From positions 10,001 to 27,500 of the forward strand of contig NW_022204959.1 of NCBI RefSeq assembly GCF_008831285.2: a stretch of 17,500 nucleotides of DNA, read 5' to 3'. The DNA is from Nymphaea colorata (lineage: Eukaryota; Streptophyta; Magnoliopsida; Nymphaeales; Nymphaeaceae). The position numbers and the translations under genes were made by a program. The notes under the pieces are model-generated. The model made no database searches. It was not told where the DNA came from and saw nothing but the letters and a program-made list of their open reading frames with translations. Positions 1 to 9,088 of this stretch are shown here, piece by piece (position 1 is the stretch's first letter; each line of letters opens with the position of its first letter).

Positions 1-1530
1 AAACGAGCAATTGGAAAAGGAGGACTTGTCATTATTATTCCTTGTTGTTAAAAGCAAATTGCTGCTAACAGGTTTGGAACCTTCTTGCCCCCATATGGAT
101 ATTGAATAGAAGGAACTATTTGTGTGTCCGCTGTAATTTTGAAAATGACTACGTAAATGCCCTTCGAAAGTAAGTAAATACATACGAAACATATAAAATG
201 CAGTTAATCCTGCTGTGTAGAAAGCTATTATCGCAAAAATCGGTGAATACAACCAACTATCATTAAGAATTTCGTCTTTGGACCAAAAACAAGCGAGGGG
301 TGGAATACCACAAAGAGAAAGTGTACCTAAAAAAAAAGTTGTTTTTGTAATTGGCATATATTTAGTTAAACCGCCCATAAGAACCATGTTCTGACTCTTA
401 GTCGGAGAATACCCAATAATGGGTTCCATGGAATGAATGATTGATCCAGACCCTAAAAACAATAATGCTTTAGAATAAGCATGAGTGATCAAATGGAATA
501 AAGCGGCTCGATAAGAACCTATACCCAAAGCTAACATAATGTATCCCAATTGAGACATCGTGGAATAAGCTAAACTTCTCTTAATATCTCTTTGAGCAAG
601 AGCTAAGGTAGCTCCTAATAGTACCGTTATTACACCTATCAAAGATATGATATTCATTATGTAAGGTATGGCTATGAAAAGAGGAAGAAGCCGAGCTACA
701 AGAAAAATTCCTGCGGCTACCATAGTAGCCGCATGTATCAGAGCCGAAATAGGAGTGGGTCCCTCCATAGCATCAGGTAACCATACATGAAGTGGGAATT
801 GCGCAGATTTAGCAACTGCACCGAGGAATAATAAGAAGGCACAAAGCGTAGCAAATGAGGAATTCATCTCATTGTTATTAATGATCGAATCATTGAATAT
901 TTCGAATAAATCCTGAAATTCGAAACTACCTGTTATTAAATAAAAACCTAGGATTCCTAATAATAAACCAAAATCCCCCACACGATTGGTCACAAACGCT
1001 TTTTGACAGGCATTTGCTGCAATTGGTCGGGTAAACCAAAAACCTATTAACAGATAGGAACACATTCCCACTAGTTCCCAAAAAATATGGATTTGTATCA
1101 AATTGGGACTAGTAACTAATCCCAGCATCGCTGTATTGAAAAAACTCATATAAGCAAAAAATCTCAAATATCCTCGGTCATGAGACATATAATTATCACT
1201 ATAGATAAGAACCAGGATTCCAACAGTAGTGATTAATATCGACATAATAGAAGTAAGTGGATCAATCAAGTAGCCGAATTCTAAGGAAAAATCACTAGTG
1301 ATGCTCCAAGACCATAGATATTCATAAATTGAGCTACCATTGATTTGCTGGATCGCCAGCTTAGTGGAAAAGACCATAACTATACTTAACAATAAAACAG
1401 CGGGAAAAGCCCATATACGACGAATATTTTTTGTTGCTGTCGGATTAAGCAGGAGTTCCAATCCTATTAACATAGTAACTAGAAGCGGAACGAAAGGTAT
1501 AATCCATGCATATTGATATGTGCGTTCCAT
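1..1530 (-). CDS. ndhF: NADH-plastoquinone oxidoreductase subunit 5 (NdhF), 5' part, runs off the left edge
   Basis: I translated the minus strand from the ATG at 1530. All 510 codons are open to base 1, giving about two thirds of a protein that is usually near 740 residues. The start [15 protein letters not shown] matches the family N-terminus. Another ATG lies in frame two codons upstream, but the alignment favours 1530. NdhF is the NuoL/ND5-type antiporter-like subunit at the distal end of the NDH membrane arm in thylakoids. Visible landmarks are the [16 protein letters not shown] segment (about residues 140-155), [20 protein letters not shown] (about 245-265) and the [11 protein letters not shown] helix (about 330). 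Codon 97 is TCG (Ser), a known angiosperm editing position. The gene is transcribed away from rpl32. Its 3' end, often close to the inverted-repeat junction, is outside the window. Confidence 0.97.
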   Translation of the reverse strand, partial: MERTYQYAWIIPFVPLLVTMLIGLELLLNPTATKNIRRIWAFPAVLLLSIVMVFSTKLAIQQINGSSIYEYLWSWSITSDFSLEFGYLIDPLTSIMSILITTVGILVLIYSDNYMSHDRGYLRFFAYMSFFNTAMLGLVTSPNLIQIHIFWELVGMCSYLLIGFWFTRPIAANACQKAFVTNRVGDFGLLLGILGFYLITGSFEFQDLFEIFNDSIINNNEMNSSFATLCAFLLFLGAVAKSAQFPLHVWLPDAMEGPTPISALIHAATMVAAGIFLVARLLPLFIAIPYIMNIISLIGVITVLLGATLALAQRDIKRSLAYSTMSQLGYIMLALGIGSYRAALFHLITHAYSKALLFLGSGSIIHSMEPIIGYSPTKSQNMVLMGGLTKYMPITKTTFFLGTLSLCGIPPLACFWSKDEILNDSWLYSPIFAIIAFYTAGLTAFYMFRMYLLTFEGHLRSHFQNYSGHTNSSFYSISIWGQEGSKPVSSNLLLTTRNNNDKSSFSNCSF

Positions 1531-1757
1531 AACCATAATAATAAAATTAAATCAAACCTTTTTCCTCTATTTTCTTCTAATTAATTATATTAATTATTGT
1601 TCCCAATTCACATTCATCACCAGTTCTTATTTATTTTTTTTTTAACACAAACCAAAATAAGGATACGAAAAGAATATTCTTTTTTATTAATCTCGCTCTT
1701 CCTCGACTATTTAAAATTTGACCCAAGGAGTTACAATTGAATTGGTCAAATGATATA

Positions 1758-1779
1758 ATTAAGCAAATTATTGCTTAAT
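1758..1779. repeat. Small perfect inverted repeat in the ndhF leader region
   Basis: Arms attaagcaa (1758-1766) and ttgcttaat (1771-1779) are perfect reverse complements around a 4-nt loop. On the minus strand it lies about 230 nt upstream of the ndhF ATG, so if transcribed it would form a hairpin in the ndhF 5' leader. Function is unknown. Confidence 0.6.
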
Positions 1780-1955
1780 ACTAGGGGTGAAGTAATTATT
1801 AGCTTTTGATATGGATCATGAGATCCGCAAATAACTCAACCCAACAAGATCTTTTATCCAAAATCATTAACTAATTTAAATTTAATTTGAAACTGATTGA
1901 TTGGCTTCCACCAGAACTTGTGGGAAATTCTATGATACTTGTAACCTCCCATATG

Positions 1956-1981
1956 GGTGAAGTAAGAAGGTGAAGTAAGAG
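1956..1981. repeat. 13-bp tandem duplication
   Basis: ggtgaagtaagaa at 1956-1968 is followed directly by ggtgaagtaagag at 1969-1981, with one mismatch at the last base. It is typical of slipped-strand events in plastid spacers. The flanking gtaacctc (1941-1948) and gaggttac (1979-1986) are complementary, so the duplication sits in the loop of a possible 8-bp stem. Confidence 0.75.
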
Positions 1982-2004
1982 GTTACTTAAATTGCCTTAA
2001 TCAA

Positions 2005-2026
2005 GTTCAAGTAATGTTCAAGTAAT
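2005..2026. repeat. 11-bp perfect tandem duplication
   Basis: gttcaagtaat occurs twice in a row, at 2005-2015 and 2016-2026. It lies in the ndhF-rpl32 spacer and affects no gene. Confidence 0.8.
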
Positions 2027-2648
2027 GGATCATTGAACAAAAGTATTATTCGAATCGTGGGGGCGCTATGCTTTAATGGGATCAATTGGTAGAGAAAATC
2101 TTATTGTTTTATCTCATGTAGGTAATTAATTTCTGGTTATTGTTATTAAATGTATTACGACGGTAGGTATATGTAGGTTATATATATGGTCTATTTGAAA
2201 TAGACTGAGATAGGAATTGTAACCTTTTATTTTATTTATTTTTCTTTTTATATTATTTATCTGCGGGGGTCGATTTCATCGGTAGTTGATACCATCGATC
2301 CTAATGAATGGAGATATGAAACAATTAGTACAATTTTCTTTCTTCTGAGATTTTCATTGTATGCAATAATAATGATAATGAATACTTCAAAAAGAGAAAA
2401 AAGATAACTATTTTTTTCTATGAGAGTTATACCTAGCGAATCGAATCTCCTTTCTTTTTATTCTCCAACTTGAGTTTGAGTCCCTAGCAATAATTTAGTT
2501 TAGTCCCTATTATATGCTATATGCGCATATTTGTATGTTATGAAGAAAATCTATAAACTAAATAATAGATATATGAATAGAAAGAATTAATGATCTATTT
2601 TGAACAATACATGTCTTTCACATTCAACTTAGAAAAGTTCATTTTTGC

Positions 2649-2807
2649 ATGGCGGTTCCAAAAAAACGTACTTCTATATCAAAAAAGCATATTCGTAGAA
2701 ATTTTTGGAAGAGAAAGGGATATTGGGCAGCGGTAAAAGCTTTTTCTTTAGCTAAATCCATTTCTACCGGTTATTCAAAAGGTTTTTTTGTACGACAAAA
2801 AAAATGA
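2649..2807 (+). CDS. rpl32: 50S ribosomal protein L32
   Basis: A short plus-strand frame, not listed among long frames, runs from ATG 2649 to TGA 2807 and encodes 52 residues. It begins [18 protein letters not shown] and ends [12 protein letters not shown], the plastid L32 pattern. The protein is very basic, as expected for an rRNA-binding protein of the large plastid ribosomal subunit. Its length is within the usual range of about 50-57. rpl32 has moved to the nucleus in several plant lineages, but here the frame is intact with no internal stop, so the plastid copy is probably functional. It is the first gene of the plus-strand group rpl32-trnL-ccsA. I see no clear Shine-Dalgarno sequence close to the ATG. 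Confidence 0.95.
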   Translation: MAVPKKRTSISKKHIRRNFWKRKGYWAAVKAFSLAKSISTGYSKGFFVRQKK

Positions 2808-3227
2808 AATAAAAAAAGCAAAGAATAAATAATAATGTGATAAGAAACCCTTCAAATGATCTAAATCAACATCAATCAATGATTGGATAAATTAATGATT
2901 CTGTATCATATATTGGGCCCTCAAAATGGCACTATTTGTGTTTTAAAGGGCGTTATTAGACGCAAGATACAAGGTTCAATATAGTGAATAGAGTGCATTT
3001 TTATATGATTTGCGAGATGGGGATTGCCATTTTCCCCATCGATTCACTATTTTCCCCATCGATTCACTATTACTAAGCTTTAAGGTAAGCTAGTAACAAT
3101 TATGGAACCTTCAAATATTGACTTGAATGGCTATTCTTCGATTGATTCAATAATCATCTATTGCAATTGCATTGAACCTCTCAATATCGACGATTGAATA
3201 TGCATGAGTTAGTATTACTTCGAACAA
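2808..3227. other. rpl32-trnL-UAG spacer, no gene
   Basis: A 420-nt AT-rich spacer with no coding frame I can support. It contains one perfect 20-bp tandem duplication (3031-3070). It must hold the trnL promoter unless trnL is read from rpl32, but I see no box pair strong enough to call. This spacer is widely used as a fast-evolving plant phylogenetic marker. Confidence 0.85.
3031..3070. repeat. 20-bp perfect tandem duplication
   Basis: The 20-nt unit tttccccatcgattcactat occupies 3031-3050 and again 3051-3070 without mismatch. It lies in the rpl32-trnL spacer and is probably a recent replication-slippage product. Confidence 0.9.
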
Positions 3228-3307
3228 GCCGCCATGGTGAAATCGGTAGACACGCTGTTCTTAGGAAGCAGTGCTAGAGCATCTCGGTTCGAGTCCGAGT
3301 GGCGGCA
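3228..3307 (+). tRNA. trnL-UAG: tRNA-Leu (UAG)
   Basis: An 80-nt cloverleaf with a long variable arm, typical of leucine tRNA. The acceptor stem gccgcca (3228-3234) pairs with tggcggc (3300-3306), and a3307 is the discriminator base. The anticodon stem ctgtt/agcag encloses the loop cttagga, with anticodon TAG at 3262-3264. The T-arm contains ggttcgagtcc. There is no intron and no encoded CCA. It decodes CUN leucine codons in the plastid. It lies between rpl32 and ccsA on the same strand. Confidence 0.97.
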
Positions 3308-3422
3308 TTCTCTAAAACAAAAAAGGACACAACGGATCCTTTAATTCGATACCATATTTACATTCGGTAATTAAGGAAGGGTTCCCTTTTTTTATAACTA
3401 TAAAAACAAAAAATGATTGTTT

Positions 3423-4349
3423 ATGATATTTGCAACTTTAGAACATATATTAACTCACATATCTTTTTCGATCATTTCAATTGTGATTCCTACTCATCTG
3501 ATGACCTTGGTCTATGAAATTGTAGGACTATGTGATTCGTCAGAAAAAGGCATGATAGCTACTTTTTTCTGTATAACAGGATTATTAGTTACTCGTTGGA
3601 TTTATTCGGGACATGTACCATTAAGTGATCTATATGAATCATTAATGTTCCTTTCATGGAGTTTCTCCCTTATTCATATAGTTCCATATTTTAGAAACTA
3701 TAAGAATTTTTTCAGTAAAATAACCGCCCCAAGCGCTATTTTAACCCAAGGCTTTGCCACTTCGGGTCTTTTAACTAAAATGCATCAATCCGCAATATTA
3801 GTGCCTGCTCTCCAATCCCGTTGGTTAATGATGCACGTAAGTATGATGTTGTTGAGCTATGCAGCTCTTTTATGTGGATCATTATTATCCATAACTCTCC
3901 TGGTCATTACGTTTAGAAGAAAGATAGATATTTTCGGTAAAACCAATCATTTATTAATTAGTTCATTTTCTTTTGATGAGACCCAATACGTGAATTTTTC
4001 GTTTAGAAATTATCACAGGTATCAATTGACTCAGCGATTGGATTCTTGGAGTTATCGTGTCATTGGCTTGGGTTTTACCCTTTTAACTATAGGTATTCTT
4101 TCAGGAGCAGTATGGGCTAATGAGGCATGGGGATCTTATTGGAATTGGGACCCCAAAGAAACCTGGGCATTTATTACTTGGACCGTATTCGCGATTTATT
4201 TACATACTAGAACAAATAAAAGTTTGCAAGGTGCAAATTCAGCAATTGTGGCTTCTATGGGATTTCTTATAATTTGGATCTGCTATTTTGGGGTCAATCT
4301 ATTAGGAAGAGGGCTACATAGTTATGGTTCATTCACATTAAACATCTAA
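3423..4349 (+). CDS. ccsA: Cytochrome c biogenesis protein CcsA (haem attachment)
   Basis: A 308-residue integral thylakoid membrane protein of the System II cytochrome c maturation pathway. With Ccs1 it carries haem to the lumen for attachment to cytochrome f and c6. The diagnostic tryptophan-rich WWD segment is visible at about residues 236-249 ([14 protein letters not shown]). Candidate haem-ligand histidines are at about 138 (MMHVSMM), 261 and 299 (LHSYG). Several hydrophobic spans cover the rest. I chose ATG 3423 because [16 protein letters not shown] matches the family N-terminus; the frame also opens two codons earlier at a TTG. An out-of-frame ATG at 3413 starts a 34-codon frame that overlaps the real start. 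The gene converges on ndhD, with a perfect hairpin between them. Confidence 0.96.
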   Translation: MIFATLEHILTHISFSIISIVIPTHLMTLVYEIVGLCDSSEKGMIATFFCITGLLVTRWIYSGHVPLSDLYESLMFLSWSFSLIHIVPYFRNYKNFFSKITAPSAILTQGFATSGLLTKMHQSAILVPALQSRWLMMHVSMMLLSYAALLCGSLLSITLLVITFRRKIDIFGKTNHLLISSFSFDETQYVNFSFRNYHRYQLTQRLDSWSYRVIGLGFTLLTIGILSGAVWANEAWGSYWNWDPKETWAFITWTVFAIYLHTRTNKSLQGANSAIVASMGFLIIWICYFGVNLLGRGLHSYGSFTLNI

Positions 4350-4402
4350 TTGAAGAAAAAAACTGCAGAATACATAGAAAGATTGTACACATACCCTTTC
4401 AT

Positions 4403-4454
4403 TCTCATATACCCCTCTCATATACCATAATATTATTAACCATAATATTATTAT
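4403..4454. repeat. Two adjoining short tandem duplications (13 bp and 15 bp)
   Basis: tctcatatacc occurs at 4403 and 4416 (period 13). ccataatattatta occurs at 4425 and 4440 (period 15). They overlap by two bases and lie downstream of ccsA. This is AT-rich slippage-prone sequence with no sign of function. Confidence 0.75.
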
Positions 4455-4493
4455 CTCATTTATACATTATATGTATAAGGTGAAAGATATATA

Positions 4494-4549
4494 TGTAATC
4501 AGAAATATCTGTAGTTAAATAATAAAAACTACAGATATTTCTGATTACA
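4494..4549. terminator. Perfect 23-bp hairpin between ccsA and ndhD (3'-end stabilising element)
   Basis: The left arm 4494-4516 and right arm 4527-4549 are perfect reverse complements of 23 nt around the 10-nt loop aaataataaa. It lies 144 nt after the ccsA stop and 163 nt after the ndhD stop, and works equally on both strands. Plastid 3' inverted repeats usually act as RNA-processing and stability elements rather than efficient terminators, so it probably sets the mRNA 3' ends of both convergent units. That role is inferred; the structure itself is directly visible. Confidence 0.8.
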
Positions 4550-4712
4550 ATTTCCTTCATTTAATTGCATTTTTGACTTGATAGAAGGAAAAATCTTCTT
4601 TTCCTTTTGATTGGTCTAGCCAACGATTGATTTGTTTGTAAACAGCAGTGCAGGATTATTGGATTGGATCTTCTGTGCTGCCCATAACCATAAAAAAATC
4701 CATCCATGAAAG

Positions 4713-6215
4713 CTACCCATGAAAGTAATTAGATAGAATAGTTTCTACCTTGTCAACTGATAGTGAAAGAACGAAATCTGGATAAATACCAATACCTATT
4801 ATAGGTAAAAGGATACACATCAAAATAAAGATTTCTCGTGGTCCAGAATCCACAAAGTGAGACTTGGGAACATTGAATAACCTGTATCCATAGAACATCT
4901 GGCGTGACATAGATAATGAATAAATAGGAGTTAATATCATTCCAATTGCCATTACAAAAGTAATTAGTATTTTTGACATTACAAGGTATTTTGGGCTAGT
5001 AATTATTCCCAAAAATATCACAAATTCTGCAACAAAACCACTCATTCCTGGTAATGCGAGAGAAGCCATTGAGAAGCTACTGAACATCGTAAAGATTCTT
5101 GGCATTAGTATAGCTATTCCCCCCATTTCGTTAAGATAACGAAGACGTATTCTATCATAACTTGTTCCTGCCAGGAAAAAAAGTGCAGCACCAATAAATC
5201 CATGAGAGATGATTTGTAAAATAGCTCCATTGAGTCCCGCATCGGTTATAGAACTAATTCCTATTATTATGAAACCCATATGAGATACGGAAGAATAGGC
5301 TATTCTCTTTTTTAAATTGCGTTGACCAAGAGAAGTTAAAGCTGCATAGATTATTTGAATAGTCCCTACTATCATCAACCAAGGAGAAAATATGGAATGG
5401 GCGTGGGGTAATAATTCCATATTGACCCGAACCAACCCGTATGCTCCCATTTTTAATAAGATTCCAGCTAGAAGCATACATGTACTGTAATGCGCCTCTC
5501 CATGGGTATCTGGCAACCATGTATGTAAAGGTATGATCGGTGATTTGACAGCATAAGCAATAAGGAAACCCAAATAAAATATTATTTCCAATGCCACGGG
5601 ATACGATTGATTAGCTAATGTTTCAAAATTTAATGTTGGTTCATTGGAACCATATAAACCCATACCTAGAACTCCCATTAAGAGAAAAATGGAACCTCCT
5701 GCAGTGTACAAAATGAACTTTGTAGCTGAGTACAGACGTTTCTTTCCTCCCCACATGGATAAAAGTAGGTAAACAGGAATTAATTCTAATTCCCACATGA
5801 TGAAAAAAAGTAAGAGGTCTCGAGAAGAAAATGATCCTATTTGACCACTGTACATTGCTAACATCAGGAAATGGAACAATCGCGAATTTCGGGTAACTGG
5901 CCAAGCCGCTGAAGTAGCTAAAGTAGTGATAAATCCTGTCAATAAAATGGGTCCTATAGAAAGTCCGTCGATTCCGAGTCTCCAGTGAAAATCAAAAATA
6001 TTTATCCAGTTAAAGTCTTCTTCCAATTGGATTAATGGATCGTCCAATTTAAAATGATAACAGAATACGTAGGTCGTTAGAAGGAGTTCAAATAAGCAGA
6101 TACAGATAGTATACCATCGAACTACCTTATTTCCTCTATGAGGGAAAAGAGCAATTAAGGAACCCGCGGATATGGGCAAAACAACAATGATTGTTAACCA
6201 ATAAAAATCACTCAT
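4713..6215 (-). CDS. ndhD: NADH-plastoquinone oxidoreductase subunit 4 (NdhD)
   Basis: A 500-residue NuoM/ND4-type antiporter-like membrane subunit of the thylakoid NDH complex, about 14 transmembrane helices. Conserved blocks include [18 protein letters not shown] (about 140-157), [19 protein letters not shown] (226-244) and [14 protein letters not shown] (302-315). The start at 6215 is an ATG giving [14 protein letters not shown], aligned with the position where tobacco and others have ACG edited to AUG; the frame stays open upstream only to a GTG. Codons 128, 225, 433 and 437 are TCA (Ser), all known editing positions in other angiosperms, whereas 200 and 293 already encode Leu. It is the last gene of the ndhH-ndhD cluster, 126 nt after psaC. 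Confidence 0.97.
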   Translation of the reverse strand: MSDFYWLTIIVVLPISAGSLIALFPHRGNKVVRWYTICICLFELLLTTYVFCYHFKLDDPLIQLEEDFNWINIFDFHWRLGIDGLSIGPILLTGFITTLATSAAWPVTRNSRLFHFLMLAMYSGQIGSFSSRDLLLFFIMWELELIPVYLLLSMWGGKKRLYSATKFILYTAGGSIFLLMGVLGMGLYGSNEPTLNFETLANQSYPVALEIIFYLGFLIAYAVKSPIIPLHTWLPDTHGEAHYSTCMLLAGILLKMGAYGLVRVNMELLPHAHSIFSPWLMIVGTIQIIYAALTSLGQRNLKKRIAYSSVSHMGFIIIGISSITDAGLNGAILQIISHGFIGAALFFLAGTSYDRIRLRYLNEMGGIAILMPRIFTMFSSFSMASLALPGMSGFVAEFVIFLGIITSPKYLVMSKILITFVMAIGMILTPIYSLSMSRQMFYGYRLFNVPKSHFVDSGPREIFILMCILLPIIGIGIYPDFVLSLSVDKVETILSNYFHG

Positions 6216-6247
6216 AGTAAAGACAAAATACACTTTGATTTGACCAG

Positions 6248-6292
6248 AAAAACCCGCGCTCGGATTTTTTTATTTATCGAGTACGGGTTTTT
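6248..6292 (-). promoter_or_regulatory. Hairpin in the psaC-ndhD intercistronic region
   Basis: Arms 6248-6256 (aaaaacccg) and 6284-6292 (cgggttttt) form 9 perfect pairs. Beyond a 2x2 internal loop, ctcg (6259-6262) pairs with cgag (6278-6281) around a 15-nt loop. On the minus-strand transcript it lies 33 nt upstream of the ndhD ATG. In tobacco, cleavage between psaC and ndhD is needed for ndhD translation, so a structured element here may take part in processing or translation. Only the structure is seen; the role is inferred. Confidence 0.55.
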
Positions 6293-6341
6293 GTCGGTAA
6301 AGAGGAATCAAATGGATTCAAGGGGAGTTTTTTGTAACGTA

Positions 6342-6993
<652 letters not shown>

Positions 6994-7299
6994 TTATTTA
7001 TTCAATAAATTTGATTGATTGATACGAGTTGATTTTCTGTTACGATAGATCGAAGAAACAATAGCTGGTCCAATAGCTGCTTCGGCGGCTGCAATAGCGA
7101 TAACAAAGATCGAGAAAACGTCTCCCTTTAATTGGCGACTATCAAATAAATCAGAAAATGTTATGAGATTCATATTAACAGCATTCAGTATAAGTTCAAG
7201 ACACATAAGTGCTCTAACCATGTTTCGACTTGTGATCAATCCATAGATACCAATAGAAAATAAATAGGCACTCAAAACAAGTACATGCTCGAGCATCAT
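6994..7299 (-). CDS. ndhE: NADH-plastoquinone oxidoreductase subunit 4L (NdhE)
   Basis: A 101-residue NuoK/ND4L-type membrane subunit with three transmembrane helices. The membrane glutamates of the family are at residues 35 (LMCLELILN) and 73 (AAAEAAIG). I chose ATG 7299 ([14 protein letters not shown]) over a longer frame to 7317 because it matches the family length and because GAGGAG (plus 7307-7312) lies 7 nt upstream as a good Shine-Dalgarno site, one of the clearest in the window. Residue 78 is Pro (CCA) in AIGPAIVSS where bacterial NuoK and some plastid NdhE have Leu, so it is a candidate C-to-U editing site. It lies between ndhG and psaC. Confidence 0.96.
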   Translation of the reverse strand: MMLEHVLVLSAYLFSIGIYGLITSRNMVRALMCLELILNAVNMNLITFSDLFDSRQLKGDVFSIFVIAIAAAEAAIGPAIVSSIYRNRKSTRINQSNLLNK

Positions 7300-7591
7300 T
7301 GACCAACTCCTCGTCAATCTCGATTCATTTCAATATAAACAACAATTCAACTGATTCGATTAATTAAATGAGAAGATTCTACTGAATCTAATTCAATTAT
7401 CAATCCATATAATATATATAAGAAATACAGTACCAAAAAAGACACTGAAATGGGTCGTCGAACTAACAAAAACTTTGAAATATGTCTCATGAACAATATT
7501 CCAATTTAGGGTGGACAGATAGATGCGATAACAATTACACGGAGGTTGCTTTATTTTATTTGGTTGGTTTGTTATTTCCAATTCTAAGTAT

Positions 7592-8125
7592 CTATTCCCG
7601 GCGAGCCATAGCAATTGCGCCCACTAAGGAAACTAAAAGGATTATAGAAATCAGTTCAAATGGAAGATAAAAATCTGTTGATAAATGAATCCCAATCTGT
7701 TGAACATTACTTGTCAGGTCCTGTTCTATGATCTGGTTTGATCTTGTAGTCCAAATAATCCCGTACCATGACGTGTTTGGGATAGTAGCAATTAGTGAAA
7801 AAAAAATACTTGTACAAACTAGCGAAGTGAATCCATCTCCGACAGTCCAAAAATGAAAAGAATTGTAATATTCTGAACCATTCATAAACATCACAGCAAA
7901 TAAGATTAAGACATTTATGGCTCCCACGTAAATAAGTAGCTGCGCAGCAGCTACAAAATAAGAGTTCGATGGAATATAAAATAAAGATATACAAACAAGA
8001 ACCAATCCCAAGGAAAAGGCAGAATAAATTGGATTGGTAAGTAATACCACTCCTAGACCTCCTACTATAAGACCTGATCCCAGAGATACTAAAAGAATAT
8101 CATGTATTGGCGCAGGTAAATCCAT
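7592..8125 (-). CDS. ndhG: NADH-plastoquinone oxidoreductase subunit 6 (NdhG)
   Basis: A 177-residue NuoJ/ND6-type membrane subunit, within a residue or so of the usual length. It begins [18 protein letters not shown], and the conserved block [20 protein letters not shown] (about 58-77) carries the helix with the pi-bulge known in complex I. The stretch WTVGDG and the C-terminal [19 protein letters not shown] are family-typical. There are about five hydrophobic spans. The start ATG at 8125 has no clear Shine-Dalgarno sequence. Pro52 and Pro116 are CCA codons at positions where I recall Leu in some relatives; they may be editing sites. It is followed by ndhE after 292 nt. Confidence 0.96.
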   Translation of the reverse strand: MDLPAPIHDILLVSLGSGLIVGGLGVVLLTNPIYSAFSLGLVLVCISLFYIPSNSYFVAAAQLLIYVGAINVLILFAVMFMNGSEYYNSFHFWTVGDGFTSLVCTSIFFSLIATIPNTSWYGIIWTTRSNQIIEQDLTSNVQQIGIHLSTDFYLPFELISIILLVSLVGAIAMARRE

Positions 8126-8468
8126 TATGTGTTAAATAAGCGATAAATAAGTCAAAATATCTCATGATCTTACTGGTCGGGAAAAAGTGGGTTACCCTTT
8201 TTTATATCTAATAGTTCTTACCCCAGCGTGGTGTGGGTTTATGTAGATTGAGTTAATCAATTGAACGGGCCAATCTTGCTTTTGTCTTTAGTCGAAACAG
8301 AGTTCGTAATTTCATATTTTTAATTAAACAAATAAGGGCTATGGCTATAATGGCTATATATATTTATATATTCAAAAAGTAGTTATAATCCTCACAAATC
8401 TAGTTATTCTTTGTCTGACATGAAAGAAACTTACCTACTTTTGATCAAAACTTAGTCTTATTTTTAAT
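8126..8468. other. ndhI-ndhG intercistronic spacer, no gene
   Basis: A 343-nt AT-rich spacer within the minus-strand cluster. A 9-bp perfect tandem repeat, atggctata, is at 8341-8358. I see no frame or RNA gene in it. Confidence 0.8.
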
Positions 8469-9008
8469 TTAATTGGTAATCGTTCTTGAATCAAGGGGTT
8501 TCTCCATAGATATTTTTATTGGAGTTGAGTTCATAATTGTTCGAACTGTGTAATCTCCAATTACAGACATTGGTAACCGACCCAAAGCAATTTGATTATA
8601 ATTTAATTCGTGACGATCGTAGGTGGAAAGTTCATATTCTTCAGTCATTGATAAACAGTTTGTGGGGCAATACTCCACGCAATTACCACAAAATATACAG
8701 ATTCCGAAATCAATACTATAATTAAGCAATCGTTTCTTTCTAATATCTGTTTCTAATCGCCAATCAACAACAGGTAGATCTATCGGACATACGCGAACAC
8801 ATACTTCACAAGCAATGCATTTATCAAATTCAAAGTGGATTCGCCCACGGAAACGCTCTGATGTGATCGATTTTTCATAAGGATATTGAATAGTTACAGG
8901 TAAACGATTTGCGTGAGATAAGGTAATCATGAAACTTTGACCAATGTATCTTGCAGCTCGTACTGTCTGTTGACCATAATTCATGAACCCAGTCACCATA
9001 GGAAACAT
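8469..9008 (-). CDS. ndhI: NADH-plastoquinone oxidoreductase subunit I, 2x[4Fe-4S] (NdhI)
   Basis: A 179-residue NuoI/TYKY-type protein of the connecting arm that wires electrons toward the plastoquinone site. Two complete cluster motifs are present: [12 protein letters not shown] (Cys 64, 67, 70, 74) and [12 protein letters not shown] (Cys 104, 107, 110, 114), followed by the [10 protein letters not shown] block. The start [20 protein letters not shown] at 9008 matches the family. The C-terminal tail after about residue 155 varies among plants and here ends PLDSRTITN. It follows ndhA after 80 nt and is presumably co-transcribed with it. Confidence 0.97.
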   Translation of the reverse strand: MFPMVTGFMNYGQQTVRAARYIGQSFMITLSHANRLPVTIQYPYEKSITSERFRGRIHFEFDKCIACEVCVRVCPIDLPVVDWRLETDIRKKRLLNYSIDFGICIFCGNCVEYCPTNCLSMTEEYELSTYDRHELNYNQIALGRLPMSVIGDYTVRTIMNSTPIKISMEKPLDSRTITN

Positions 9009-9088
9009 ATATCGTGAATATCCATGAATAATTTGATGTTTCTTTCTCTTGCTTGAGAGAGGATAAGAATCTGGAATATCCTATTCTG

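Larger units (their letters stand above)
1531..2648. other. ndhF-rpl32 intergenic spacer, no gene
   Basis: This gene-free stretch of about 1.1 kb lies between the divergent ndhF and rpl32 starts, so it must hold both 5' leaders and promoters. I see no convincing -35/-10 pair and call none. It is AT-rich and has several small structures: a perfect 9-bp stem with a 4-nt loop (1758-1779), a 13-bp tandem duplication (1956-1981), an 11-bp tandem duplication (2005-2026), a 7-bp stem with a 3-nt loop (2189-2205) and a 12-bp palindrome (2519-2530). There is no open frame with recognisable homology. Confidence 0.85.
4350..4712. other. ccsA-ndhD convergent spacer, no gene
   Basis: A 363-nt spacer between the ccsA and ndhD stop codons. 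It holds two short tandem duplications (4403-4428 and 4425-4454) and one strong hairpin (4494-4549). As genes converge here, it supplies 3' untranslated regions to both. I see no coding frame. Confidence 0.85.

Noticed and set aside
3130-3227. A -35/-10 type promoter before trnL-UAG
   Set aside because: The candidate boxes (for example TTGCAA with TATCGA 18 nt on) are too poor in an AT-rich spacer to call.
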